A DNA stretch of 23,860 nt from Elysia marginata (lineage: Eukaryota; Mollusca; Gastropoda; Plakobranchidae): assembly GCA_019649035.1 (NCBI GenBank), contig BMAT01011974.1, positions 23,514 through 47,373 on the forward strand, in the 5' to 3' direction. The notes under the pieces were generated by a model. It worked only from the letters and a program-made list of their open reading frames with translations. It had not been told where the DNA came from and made no database searches. Below are positions 9,351 through 19,424 of this stretch, one piece after another (within the stretch, counting starts at the first letter, position 1; each line of letters starts with the position of its first letter). The position numbers and the translations under genes were made by a program.

Positions 9351-10490
9351 AAATAGTATTAAAATTTTAGATGTAAAGGGTTTGGCAATAAATGAGGCCA
9401 GTTTGCTGACACATAACTCAAGGAAAAGCAAGAAATTTCCTCTTTGATGATATGCCTTTCAAGAGAAAGCAAACTTTCCAGAGCTGAGGTCAGCCACATC
9501 ATTTCCATGCGTGGCATTTACAGAAATAGAATATAAAATTCCTCTTAATTGCGAAATACTAATTATAGAGATGAAATTAAGCGAAATGTAACCCACGCTC
9601 TCGAATGACAGATTTCCAGTCTTTGATACCGCAGAGTATAATTATTCCGACCGCCGTGTCATCATGTTTTAAATAGATCGGGATTTATACAATCACATGG
9701 GAGTGGCATCCAGAAAATTTTACCGTCATCTACAGTCCTATTGTGGATGTAGCACAGTTTCTTTTACTGACAAAAAGATCTATGATAGATTGACTTTGTT
9801 TAGAACACTTAAGAGAAAAAGTAGACATAATGAGGTGAAATGAATTGGGGTTTGAAAAAATTGTGTTCTTGATTTTAAAAAAAAAAACGAAGGCAAAGAA
9901 TTCAAGCCTCTTAGTTGAGATTCAATATATGAAGGCAGAATAGCGAATCGCGGCATTAAATCTGACACAGCAGCTGCATTGGGGGAATAATTACGATGTC
10001 ATAAAAATAAACCAGGCTATTGTTTGTTTAACCACATCGAAAGAACATTTAAAAACAGGCTTTTCACTTCGTTTTTCACACTTTTTTTTAGATTTCGCAA
10101 AAAATGCACTCCTTTTTATGCACTCTTTTTGAGGTCCATTTTTGGCTGCTTTTTCTTTGATGTTTGCGTGAGATCGCATATAAAAGAGTATCCATTTAGG
10201 CAAAAGCAGCTAAAGTTCTAGAAATATGCACATTTTATTTATCTTTTTTTTTCATGTTTGCTTGCTAAGGAGGCCGCAACAAATCATCAAGGCCTGATTT
10301 GGGATAAAATATCTAAATAATGAAAAGGTACAAACGTGTTTTTTTTTCTTCTTAGGAACCATGACATCTGTGTCAGAATAAAAAAAATAAAGCTCAAAAT
10401 AAATTATTTTTGGAACAATTGCTAAGGAAGTTTCGCCATGTAGCTTGATCAGTTGATGTAACAAAAAAAAATTCTAGATTGGAAAGCGGC
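9351..10490. other. No gene recognised; AT-rich with poly-A/T runs
   Basis: Open frames at 9780-9968 and 9991-10221 on both strands lack motifs and are rich in Phe/Lys from T/A runs. No RNA gene or mobile element was recognised. Confidence 0.45.
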
Positions 10491-10495
10491 ACGAG

Positions 10496-10496
<1 letters not shown>

Positions 10497-10554
<58 letters not shown>

Positions 10555-10573
10555 TCTCTTTCTCTCTCTCTCG
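10497..10573. repeat. (CT)n microsatellite
   Basis: About 25 CT units, a short interruption (TTTGTCTCTTT), then more CT, followed by a GA-rich stretch (about 10579-10600). The two together form an imperfect inverted pair. Arg-Glu repeat frames on the minus strand are artefacts. Confidence 0.95.
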
Positions 10574-10879
10574 AAAAAAAGAAAGAGAGAAAGAAAGAAA
10601 CAAACAAAAACAAAGCAAATAAATTCAAATATGAAAATTCGCAAACAGAAAAAAACCCAAACAAAACAATTATCAAAACGTCCAGGAACTATGACAAAGT
10701 ATTCTTGTTAGACTCGCATTGTTTTCCTAATTATTCTGCTACCTTTGCAGTTTAGGTTACAGATATCTAAACTTGTAACTAATATCCAAAAAGTGGGCGA
10801 ACATTCCGTCAATGCAAAGTTACATATTAAGTACGTGTATGTTAGTAATCAATGCTCAATCAGGCTGGCAGGTTTTAAC

Positions 10880-11085
10880 ATTATAATAATAATAATAATA
10901 ATAATAATAATNNNNNNNNNNNNNNNNNNNNNNNNNNNNNNNNNNNNNNNNNNNNNNNNNNNNNNNNNNNNNNNNNNNNNNNNNNNNNNNNNNNNNNNNN
11001 NNNNNNNNNNNNNNNNNNNNNNNNNNNNNNNNNNNNNNNNNNNNNNNNNNAAATAATAATAATAATCATAAAAATAATAATAAAT
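10880..11085. repeat. (AAT)n array interrupted by an assembly gap
   Basis: AAT units run into 139 N bases (10912-11050) and continue to about 11085 as 'aaataataataataatcata'. On the minus strand this is the (ATT)n tail of the LINE at 11086-11632, so the gap probably hides more of the tail. Confidence 0.95.
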
Positions 11086-11632
11086 AAATAAAATTTATAG
11101 TGCGCATTGCGCTCTAGCATACATGTCTGTAGCTTAACCCATCCAAAAAGAATGCTCTATGCGCATAACATCTTTAGAAATGATATAAAAAGTACCGTAA
11201 AAGGAAAATTAATGTTCACATACACATGCTTACAATCGTAAATTACACACAGGGCGCACACACACACACACACACACGTACACACTACATCTCACGCGCG
11301 CACCCCTAAATATGATGTCAATAGTGAAAAAAGAACGGTCAATCAGCAGGGATACTTAATCGACACAGATTTAAAAGTTTTGAAACAGGAAAGTTTTCAG
11401 TCTCTTTTTGAAGATCTCCAGTGTTGGGGACTGTCTCACTGACATGGGAATTTTGTTCCAGGTAAAGGGGCCAATGTAAGAAAATGACCGTTCACCGTAT
11501 ATTTTTAGGTTTACTCGGGGAACTTTGAGCATGTTGGTGTCTTTTGAGGATATTCGTGGTTGGTGGATCTCTAGGAGATCTGAAAGGTATGATGGAGTTT
11601 GCTTGTGAATACATTTGAAACACATGACACAT
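11086..11632 (-). pseudogene. LINE reverse transcriptase C-terminus plus 3' UTR, 5'-truncated
   Basis: The minus-strand frame from 11632 to 11371 encodes the last part of a non-LTR retrotransposon polyprotein. Diagnostic pieces are 'KCIHKQTPSYLSDLL', 'VPRVNLKIYGERSFSYIGP', 'TWNKIPMSVRQSPTLEIFK' and the end 'RLKTFLFQNF' plus stop. This corresponds to the widespread '..APSYLSDLL..PR..LKTYGDRAFS..AP..WNSLPLS+R...SL..FK..LKT.LF' C-terminal block of CR1/L2/Jockey-type elements. An in-frame stop lies just 5' of it, and the catalytic RT motifs are absent: a normal 5' truncation. The UTR follows (with a CA repeat) to the terminus 'GCGCACTATAAATTTTATTT' and an (ATT)n tail. The coding part is uninterrupted, so this copy is fairly young. 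Confidence 0.85.
11256..11278. repeat. (CA)n microsatellite
   Basis: About 11 CA units inside the LINE 3' UTR, flanked by 'gggcg' and 'cgtacacac'. Confidence 0.95.
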
Positions 11633-12324
11633 TATCAGTCTCACTACTATAAATATCATTTTTTTTCTATTCTCCTTAGATAAAACATAAAGGAATTATT
11701 AGTTCTTCATAACTTTTGAAAGTGCATAAGTGTTGGTGCAATTGAATTGGATGGACATATTATGAATACCCCCTTCAGAGTGAAAAAATTATTTATTATA
11801 GTTTAAAGCATGAAGTGCATCTTCACCGGTATGTAAACATGGGTTGCTTTAAAAAATTAATGCCAACAAAAACTTCTTTAAATCCTATTAGATCAAATTT
11901 GTATCCGGTCTCTTAACAAAGATTTGTAGTCACATTAGAATAATTGAGGATAGAGTCACAATATTAGAAAGTTATGATTGGACGCTGTAGGTATGAAATT
12001 AACAGTAGAATAAAGGATTATGTGAAAATGGCCGCAAATACTTGCAAATAAATACGTTTACATGGCAAATAATTAACGTTATGTAGTTATCAGGAAGTAA
12101 GCCCACGATTAAATATAAATGGCTACACGTAACGCCCCATCGTCACCATTATTATCATAATTATATCGTAACCGTGGTTTCTAAGGGTGCAGTTTTTTGT
12201 ATTCTAAAAGTTATGGCCTCCGCCTGAATTTTGTTTTAGTTTTTGATTTGTTGTTTCTCTTTTGCTGGTTCTTGTTTTCAAGCCAAACCGTTCACTACAG
12301 CTGGCAATTATTTATGGAATGCTA
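11633..12324. other. No gene recognised
   Basis: AT-rich sequence. No long frame, no splice-bounded block and no known repeat was seen. Confidence 0.5.
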
Positions 12325-12542
12325 TTGGTATTGAGACTGTGCACACTATGAATATATTGCATTCGCTATCAAAATGGTGGACGCTCTTTTGCGCAATTGA
12401 TCAATGTTACCCTAATTCTCTTAGAGCCATATTGACCCATAGCGAAAAAAAAAACCAAAAACAAAACACTCGGTCTTCCAGGAGCTTCCGCCATTTTTTG
12501 GTAGACAAAGGAATATTTTTGTTATGTGCATAGCCTCAATTC
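12325..12542. mobile_element. Short TIR element, copy 3 (both ends, diverged)
   Basis: The left arm (12325-12386) runs 'ttggtattgag..tgtgcacac' to 'ctatcaaaatggtggacgct'. The right arm (12482-12542) runs 'gagcttccgccattttttgg' to 'gttatgtgcatagcctcaat'. Reverse-complementing the right arm gives 'ATTGAGGCTATGCACATAAC', which matches the left outer arm. The arms match those of copies 1 and 2 ('CAAAATGGCGGAAGCTT', 'TGTGCATACTATCAAAAATA'). The two minus-to-plus frames called here (12243-12727) cross the element and are not genes. Confidence 0.7.
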
Positions 12543-14751
12543 AAATCAAGGTTCATTGGAAAGTTAGTGTGAAAATAGTGATAACTGGTCCCTTTTTAAA
12601 AAAAATTCAACTCATTCCAAATTTAGTTCCAAGTTCGTCACGCAGTTGGTCTGCTTTACAGCGCAGTCACTTTGAGAATAGATTCAGTTTTGCCAACAGT
12701 GCGTCATCCAACGTATGTCCTCTCTAAAGTTATGACTAGTTTCGCAGTACTTTTCCAATGACTGCTGCGATTAAGTATAAATCAGGCCGATGAAAACATC
12801 ATGCGGAGACCGAGCTAATAAGCTCATTATTTTGTAATTGTCTTTCCAGCTTTCAATGTTCATGAAGAAACTTAATTAAGTCAGCCAGCATTGTTATCAG
12901 TGTAGTTAGAACCGGATATATAATAGTCACAGAATTATTTTTCTGTCTGTAAGCTTATGATCTCCTAAATCATATTAGTTAAGTTCGTGCATCCTTTAAA
13001 ATTCCGGGGCATGTAGCTTTTTTATTTCCTTCCTTTTCTTTCTTTTTTGTTTTCTTTTTAAATTTGTTTTATTCGTTGAGTTTAAAAATTCTAGTTTCTA
13101 AGCAAAATCTTCAAAAATTGATAGACTTTATCTTTCTAGATATCGCGTTTCTAAAAAAAAGATAGGTATATAGACAGATAGAAAAAAAATCCAAGTTTTA
13201 CTTAGATGTCCTTACACATGCGCACATTTGCCGTTGAGTTAAAACCGGCTCACTTCCCTTATGTGCTTAAGCGGGCAAGAAAATCTTTCAGGTTTGTGCA
13301 CTTAAACTTTAAATAGGGAAAAAAAACGGTGGACATGCAATTGGCAACTTCTGTAAAAAAGCAACCAATGAAAACAAAAATGAACAAATAAATAATGGAC
13401 ACTTATTAAAGAATAAAAACAAAATTACCAAAAATCCTTACCAAATCACAAGTGCTCATCGTGGACACGTAACTTGCTTATCAGCATGTCCTTGAATTTT
13501 GTTCCTATCCCAAAATTTAAGAATAATGAGAATATCAAAATTTGCAAAAGGCGATTACCTCACAGGCAAAAATATTGGCATACGAAGGGCTTGTTCTGAT
13601 CACATCATTGTTAAAAGTTCATTTAAAAATACGTATGCTTACAATGCAGCTATCGCTAGCTAGGCGAGAAGCCATAAAATGGAAATAAATTAAAGATCTT
13701 GAAAGCCCTATATCCTGGAGTTTGAGCAATGTTTAGATCTGATCACCTCTCCAAGAAAATTCTTGGTTTGACATTTCAAAGCTTCTGAGCCGGTGCTTCA
13801 TATAGACAAAACTTCGATAAAAGAGCGAAAAGAAAACTTTTCTTTTCCTAACATCGTGATATTTAATCTTAGAAAATATTTTCTTTCATATGTCAAAACA
13901 AATTTAAGGCAGATCGACGTTATGTAATTAAGAAAAAAGACGAAAAAAGACTCGTTTTAAAATAACACGAATACTCCTATACTTTGGTTTACAGCTTCCA
14001 AGGTATATTTGGATTGGGAAACCTAATGCGTAATCCATTCTGATATTTTTTCACTCTTTTGCTGTTTAACTGTACGCCCAAATGAAATTTAAAACCTTTT
14101 TCTAAAGTAACATTAAGCTAGCTTTAATGAGGACAAAGACATTGACTATTGTAAAAATATTATCATGCTTTGCATTCAAAATAACTCTTTTGGAGATTAT
14201 CCAAATACAAACAGCACGAGACTTCTGAAAGTATCAATTCCCGGGTAGCCTAAGTATTTGGATTGCGTTAATCCAAAGCGAATTGATGGGCGCTATTGTT
14301 GGGTCTTAGTTATAGAGTCCAACGTGAGTTTTGTAAAGTCTGAAGCCTGTAATGAATTCGACACTGAAAAGCCTTGTTTTTTTTTGCCGACCCCCACTAT
14401 AAATACTGTCATTCAAGCGTAGGTTAAGTTCTTACTTTCACTCTTATGCGTGTTTCTTTGCTGCATCCGTTTATTCATTAACAGTGGAATACACCTTGCT
14501 TTATTAATTAGGTACCAAATGAGGGTGTTTAGATACTATTTAGATCAATGAATTGAACAGATCAGTGTAAAAGATTCCAATGTTTCAGACATTAAACTGG
14601 TTTGATCAAGCTAGACGTAGAATACGAGGTTTGTTTACGACAAAAAAAATCGAGGGAGCTTCATGCTATATTCAATGATGAGGTTTCAATGTTCTTTCGT
14701 TGGTTCTCTGATTCGGTGTTTTAATCTATTAAAATTATTCCATTTTTTTAG
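12543..14751. other. No gene firmly recognised; possible upstream introns
   Basis: Just upstream of the CIP2A-like exons. A small splice-bounded block at about 14495-14521 has a strong acceptor ('tttattcattaacag') and a donor ('AG|gtacca') and translates 'GIHLALLI'. Its phase does not fit the next exon, so I do not call it. A nested hairpin lies at 14233-14287. Otherwise AT-rich. Confidence 0.4.
14233..14287. repeat. Nested inverted repeats (two 8-bp stems)
   Basis: Outer arms 'atcaattc' (14233-14240) and 'gaattgat' (14280-14287) enclose an inner hairpin 'tttggatt-gcgtt-aatccaaa' (14257-14277). Both stems are perfect. No gene or element boundary is recognised here. Confidence 0.7.
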
Positions 14752-14809
14752 ATCTTGTCAACATTTCCCGTTTCATCATGATTATACTTCTCACAAATGA
14801 CGACTCCCT
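14752..14809 (+). CDS. Putative CIP2A-like exon (1 of the visible set)
   Basis: A 58-bp block bounded by a strong acceptor ('attccatttttttag') and a donor ('CCT|gtagaa'). It enters with two bases of a codon and leaves with two, and encodes 'LVNISRFIMIILLTNDDS'. Against human CIP2A recalled from memory this parallels the '..LSNVKSFYRTLITLLAHSS' part of the armadillo-like domain: N-(I/V)-x-x-F, then a hydrophobic helix, then S. The trailing CT plus the leading C of the next exon makes Leu, which also fits. CIP2A is a cytoplasmic protein that restrains PP2A and helps tether broken mitotic chromosomes with TOPBP1. Identity is inferred from short matches. Confidence 0.45.
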
Positions 14810-15050
14810 GTAGAATTGAAACAAACTGAATATTTCATCACTTTGTATGGTTATTTGTTCGCCCCAGCCCTCTGATTTTAGTCGGTATTTGCACAAGCAG
14901 AGGTGAGATTTCATTATAATATCGCCTAAATATAAACTACGCTTTCAATCTGATGGTTAAAAGGTTTTATATAGGTCAGTTGTTAACTTCGGTGCTCTGC
15001 TAAAATCATTAGAGACCTTGCGTGTGGGCGACAATACCGTATGAAGTAAT

Positions 15051-15075
15051 AACACCCATAGGCAGCGTGGGTGTT
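15051..15075. repeat. Hairpin AACACCCA / TGGGTGTT
   Basis: Perfect 8-bp stem with a 9-base loop, in the putative intron before the exon at 15121. No function can be assigned. Confidence 0.7.
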
Positions 15076-15120
15076 ACAGCAAACGATTGGCTAACGCGTC
15101 ATCAGTGCGTCTGTTTTTAG

Positions 15121-15188
15121 CTGGCCGCCCTGGGTTTCCTATTCTATGGGCTTCGTCCTCCATAACGCATTGTCTCTAGAAGTGGCAG
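15121..15188 (+). CDS. Putative CIP2A-like exon (2)
   Basis: A 68-bp block after a strong acceptor ('gtctgtttttag') and before a donor ('GCAG|gtagac'). The open phase gives 'WPPWVSYSMGFVLHNALSLE' then 'VA', with C entering and G leaving. 'WVSYSMGF..' to 'LEVA' lines up without gaps to the human CIP2A stretch 'VVVFALSILSSLTLNEEVG' as I recall it: V/V, Y/F, S/A, M/L, then E-V. The base C completes Leu with exon 1 and the base G completes Glu with exon 3, so three successive junctions agree in phase. GC content is visibly higher than in its surroundings. The other two phases contain stops or do not join. Confidence 0.5.
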
Positions 15189-15518
15189 GTAGACGACGTT
15201 GCCTTAATCGTATTTTTAATGTACACATCTTTTTACTTTTGTTTTCCATTTTGCGATGCAAATCCTAACCCTGCCTTGCCTTGTGTTTAATGTTTATTCA
15301 CGTGTGTGTCTTTGTATAAAAATCATTTTAATGACTCATGATGCTGACTGTAACTGTACTTTTGCGATCTTACAAATACGCGTTTTTCATGTAAGGAACT
15401 GATAAAATATTCATAATTTTGGTATTTCCCGATCGCCCACATCTAATGTAGTCTGATAAAAAAGACCTTCTTATCCAGAGTAACCATGCGTTTCAGGGGG
15501 TCTGTGTTTTTTTTCCAG

Positions 15519-15589
15519 AACATTTTAACCAAAAAGCGTTCTATCATATCCGCGAAAAAAATTGCTTTCAGAAGCCATTGCATTCTTCA
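15519..15589 (+). CDS. Putative CIP2A-like exon (3)
   Basis: A 71-bp block after an excellent polypyrimidine acceptor ('tgttttttttccag') and before 'TTCA|gtgatg', a modest donor. In the phase set by exon 2 (G+AA = Glu) it reads 'HFNQKAFYHIREKNCFQKPL' then 'HSS'. The order and character (K-x-F, then basic/aromatic residues, then F-Q) match 'EKLFHARNIHQTFQLI' in human CIP2A as remembered. It ends in phase 0. The next candidate exon (16188) needs two leftover bases, so a small exon may be missing between them, or the donor is elsewhere. Confidence 0.45.
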
Positions 15590-16187
15590 GTGATGATCTG
15601 ATCAAATTTTCTTCTTCATTTTTTTAGCTCTATTTTATATAAAATGAAAGATGCTTAGTACATATAATATAATATAAGATATATAAAATGGAGTACATTT
15701 TCAGGCGGGAGGATTAAACCGCTCCGCTCAAACCTCATGTTTGTAGAGGAAAATCGCCTATATCATGAAAGAGTCGGTTTAAGAGAAAGAAATTTAGTTT
15801 TAAGCTTTTTACTTGTAACAGATTTTGATATGAACAAAACGGCAATTTTATCAATTGATCCCATAGGTTTTTAGGACAAACGATTTAAATTATGTAAATA
15901 TATGATGAAACTCTTCAAAAAGATTGCCTAGCGTGATAGAACTTGCATAGAGAACTTGTATTAGTGTTTGACAACTCAGTCTCGTGTAACCTTGTACGAG
16001 GAAGGAATGAAGTGAAATGATCTTTAATTTCATCTCATCATCTGCGAAAGCTAATCCTTTACCTTTCGTGTATGAAAGTAGTTTTGTAAAATGTAAATGT
16101 AACAGATGAAAATTAGACATCGAGTTTGATTACCCTGGCGCAAAATAGTTGTTGTTGCTGTTGTATGGTTTTAATTAATGACACCAG

Positions 16188-16308
16188 AAGATGTGGAGCT
16201 GTTAGATTCGTGATGGATATGGCCCAAGTTGTTTTAGACTATCCAGCCATCAGAGCCCGGTTGCTACAGAGAGACAGGGAATACCTTCTTGTCGATAATT
16301 CATCTTAA
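16188..16308 (+). CDS. Putative CIP2A-like exon (4), 3' limit uncertain
   Basis: After a TG/T-rich stretch and 'aattaatgacaccag' the frame reads 'RCGAVRFVMDMAQVVLDYPA' and 'IRARLLQRDREYLLV', then 'DNSS' and a stop at 16306-16308. It resembles human CIP2A 'TRKYSVDLLMDLLKNPKI' followed by 'ADYLTRYEHF': T-R-(K/R), L/V-M-D-L/M, a Pro, then Ile. The codons just before the acceptor, 'LINDT', also echo human 'LINGDGT', so the exon may start upstream, at 16149. No good donor precedes the stop ('CTT|gtcgat' is the only GT), and neither neighbour joins in phase. So it may be an alternative terminal exon, or a small exon or base error is hidden. Confidence 0.4.
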
Positions 16309-17116
16309 ATTTCAGATTGGAAATTCCTACATAATCACTTTGTCTTAATTTAAAAAGTTCATCTTTCCCTTGATGATTAAATTTTCAAGGTCTTGAGTAT
16401 TATAAGTAGTCTATGAGTTATTTTGATTTGATGCCAGTCACAAATAAGTTATATAGCCTTGATTTTGCAATAGTTTTAATCAAACATGAAAGAGTTAATC
16501 TTTTCACAGGATTTGGAGATATCTTTGCGCAAAGAAGGTCATTGTGCTATTAACTTTTTTGAAGGGTAAAACTATGAAATGATATTTCTATAGTGATGAA
16601 TGTCCCTTTTTTATTGATGTAAACTTAATCAAGTTTGACTCTTTTTTTTCCCAAAGAGACCCAAGATTAAAGGAACAAAAATAAGAGAAAGAAAAAAAAG
16701 ATTACTTATCACTAGACATCCGACACTCTCCAAACTCGCCAAAATTCTATACAATGTTAGCCTTTTCAAAAACCGTATGTAAATAACAACTTAACTTTGT
16801 ACATCACGTCATGGTGCTTCACAAATTGCCTTCGTCAGGATTAGGCAAATGTGTACTGATATATGGGCGTACAGCCCATACACCCCTTTACACATCTATG
16901 ATAAAAAATTAAACTGCCAATGGATAGCCTTAAAATTAAAAAAAATTACCGTCACAGTTCATCATGCCTAATAGAAATAATGACTTAGGAAAAACCTGTT
17001 GTTGTGCAATTTTCTCTCTCCCCCCCCCCCCTTGAATTAAGCCAGACTTATGCACAAGACTTTGCAGGGGCACAAACTTCCCAAGGCAGTTGGAGTAACC
17101 TACCTTTTGTATAAGC

Positions 17117-17180
17117 CATCATCATTGTTATTTCTTTCTTTGTTCAATAGTTTTCTCTATCTGTAACTATGTGTATCGAT
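17117..17180. repeat. 64-bp direct duplication, copy 1
   Basis: It matches 17222-17285 at an offset of 105 with 2 differences in 64 ('tttcttt..caatag' against 'tttattt..cgatag'), from 'catcatcattgtta' to 'gtgtatcgat'. Between the copies is a 41-bp unrelated spacer. Confidence 0.95.
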
Positions 17181-17221
17181 TCAAGTCAGGTGAATAACGA
17201 ACCGAAGGCCTACGTCATCAT

Positions 17222-17285
17222 CATCATCATTGTTATTTATTTCTTTGTTCGATAGTTTTCTCTATCTGTAACTATGTGTATCGAT
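17222..17285. repeat. 64-bp direct duplication, copy 2
   Basis: Second copy; its 5' end has two extra 'cat' units, so slippage in the CAT run may have helped the duplication. Confidence 0.95.
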
Positions 17286-18384
17286 ACTGTATTTTGACAT
17301 AAACTTTTGACTTTTTGATTTATTAGACATTTCAAACCAAAAAATAGAAGGGTTTTAAATATTGAAATAGAAGATTGATATACTTATAAAGTTTCAATAG
17401 GCATGAAAGGGCGTTCTTCTACAACTGGCAGCCAATTGAACACTGTTGATAAGGAACTTTCTGTAATCATTTAACCTGGTTAGGGTGTGGCTGAGTGGCA
17501 CATCACAAATTCAAGCACACCAGGCCTTAACACACCGAAAGGTACAATATTGTGTCTCATATTTCAAAACTGATACTGCATTAGATGATAGAAAAAACCC
17601 TAACATTTTTTTTAACTTATGAGTCTTTTTTTCTTTTTCGTTTTGTATGAGTCTTATAGATTTGGGCCGGAAAAATTGTGGAATCTTAAATAATTGATAA
17701 TACTTAGAACAGATAAATTAATTATGATTTTAAAATCCCATTTTGATGGTTGAAAGTAATGCCATGTTTTAAGAGCTTTATTTCTAGTGACAGCCTTTTA
17801 ATAGCATGACTAGAAGGTGACATATTGCACCAATAAGGATGTGAAATCATTTAAAATTAAGATAGTTCTTGTTATTTAGATCTATATATAAGAATCATTG
17901 AGATACTTTATTCAATGATAAAACGAATTTTGTATCTAAAACTAAAATATGGACAATAGACCTTAATAAAAAGAAGGTTGCCATCAATATTAAAATACCT
18001 CAATAATATTTTAAATGACCGCATTCAAGAGATAGAGGGTAATCATTTTTTGTCATATAGTACTAACTTTCAATTGTTTTTAACACCAGGCGTAAGCCAG
18101 CATGAAATTATTAAATATTACTGGGATTGACACCAGAAGAGTCCTGCTGCACTATACTATTGTTGGAATCTCATTGGTTTTTGTGTAATATCTTGGAACG
18201 ATTTATTTTGCCTCATTATTATTACCACTTTCTGTTGTTCAGTTTGTTGCGTTATTAATTATTTTCTTGAGAAGGGAATTGACATGGCAAGATGTGTTTT
18301 GCTTTGTAAATTAATCTCCCTTTAGGGTCAGATCAACCTCTGTATAACTTTGCCGTCAATGATGTGAAATTATATTGTCCACAG

Positions 18385-18489
18385 ACTTAGGTGGGCTGGA
18401 AAGCTCTTTATCTGCTCTCCTTATGTCCTCCGAGAAGATTGTACATCAAACCGCTGAAGTTCTTTATACATGCCTCTTTAACATTACAG
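18385..18489 (+). CDS. Putative CIP2A-like exon (5)
   Basis: A 105-bp block with consensus splice signals on both sides: acceptor 'tatattgtccacag' and donor 'ACAG|gtagca'. It is open in one phase (two bases in, one base out): 'LGGLESSLSALLMSSEKIVH' then 'QTAEVLYTCLFNIT'. The amphipathic helix pair, L..L...L..LL then V...A..VL..CL, is typical of an armadillo/HEAT repeat. It fits human CIP2A '[20 protein letters not shown]' followed by 'LELLLAFCSVTQ'. GC content is well above the flanks. As an exon this is the best-supported call in the window; its link to exon 4 is not in phase. Confidence 0.6.
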
Positions 18490-18598
18490 GTAGCATGATG
18501 CTATTGACAGTTGTATTACTGAACTGATTTTACCATCTACTTAATCTTGGCACAATCTGGAACTTAGAAAAACTACCAACCAAATAAAAGAGAAAGAG

Positions 18599-18641
18599 GA
18601 TTTGAAATGTTGATTACTCAATGGCTTTATGAGAACGAGGA
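18599..18641 (+). CDS. Possible CIP2A-like exon (6), weak
   Basis: If the splice uses 'aaagag|GA', the leftover G of exon 5 plus GA gives Gly, and the frame reads 'FEMLITQWLYENE' up to 'GA|gtagta'. 'EMLITQWLYE' resembles human 'HMLTQMMFE', which follows directly after the segment matched by exon 5. Against it: the acceptor lacks a nearby polypyrimidine tract and the implied intron is only 109 bases. Confidence 0.25.
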
Positions 18642-18721
18642 GTAGTATGATTATCAATACACACTGCAGTTGAACATTCTTATATTGTGATCAAGTTAAT
18701 GTCTTGTTCGCAAAATCTTTA

Positions 18722-18796
18722 CTATTTTTATATTCACAGAATATAGTTATATATACTGTAGATACTTATAGATAACTACTTTTATATTCACAGAAT
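18722..18796. repeat. 21-bp direct repeat pair 'ctatttttatattcacagaa'
   Basis: Bases 18722-18742 and 18776-18796 match at 20 of 21 positions. Each copy looks like a splice acceptor (T-rich then 'cacag'). Confidence 0.85.
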
Positions 18797-19115
18797 TCAC
18801 AGAGGAGTTCGGTCTAGGCGATCACATTTTTTATTTATGAACTGTCAGTTCTACAAATTAATAAACACGAGCTACTATATTCGATAATGAAGGTCAATGC
18901 GTAATAAAAAAAAAACAACTAACAAAATTAAAATAAAAAATTTTGCTTGGTAAATCGGCGTAAAACAGCTTTCTCCGCGAGGACCTTTGCTAATGTTGGA
19001 TCGCTGATCACGAAAATTTTATTATTATTTTTTTTTGGAGAACAACATTTTAGAATATTATGAAAACTTTTAAAACTTCGCCCGAGCCGACAACAAAGGA
19101 AGCGCCCCCTAGCCA

Positions 19116-19320
19116 CTGAGCTTCGGTTCAGCGATGGGGAAATATCTGGCTCCGCCAGGTATTCGATTCCTGAACAGAGACACAGTGAGTATCGATACGA
19201 TCGCTGATTGACGCGCTCAGTCTCATCCTCATAATGTCCCGAGTCCTAGAAACCTTTGGGTATTGGGCAGTTTGTCCATAAACCAAGTATGGGTGGAAAT
19301 GGCCCGTTAGCCTCATATGT
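19116..19320 (-). mobile_element. Possible tRNA-related SINE
   Basis: The minus strand carries a B-box-like 'GGAATCGAATACCTGG', with an A-box-like 'ACTGAGCGCGTCAATC' about 50 bases before it. GC content is higher than in its surroundings. Upstream on the minus strand is 'GGGCCATTTCCACCCATACT', which reads like repeat sequence. No second copy occurs in the window and no target duplication was found, so the call is weak. The minus-strand frame at 19128-19316 is explained by it. Confidence 0.35.
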
Positions 19321-19424
19321 TATTTAATTGTTTCAGTTTAGTCTTTGTCAAACTTTTTCCAAACTTTCCTTTTGGGCTTTGTATAACTGTAAGAATTCTT
19401 GAAAATAAACATTTAAAAATATGA

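Larger units (their letters stand above)
16309..18384. other. Probable intronic/UTR DNA, no further gene recognised
   Basis: Between two exon candidates. It contains a 64-bp direct duplication (17117-17180, 17222-17285), a C12 run at 17020-17031 and a tRNA A-box-like 'TGGCTGAGTGG' near 17490 with no clear B box. No reverse transcriptase remnant was seen. Confidence 0.45.

Noticed and set aside
10394-10755. Arg-Glu repeat and flanking ORFs
   Set aside because: Translations of the CT/GA microsatellite and AT-rich flank.
14882-14902. 21-bp microexon with strong acceptor and 'GAG|gtgaga' donor
   Set aside because: It would fit the phase of 15121, but the block at 14752-14809 also fits and matches CIP2A better; both cannot be used in the same simple chain.
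17480-17530. tRNA A-box-like 'TGGCTGAGTGG'
   Set aside because: No convincing B box or further SINE body follows.
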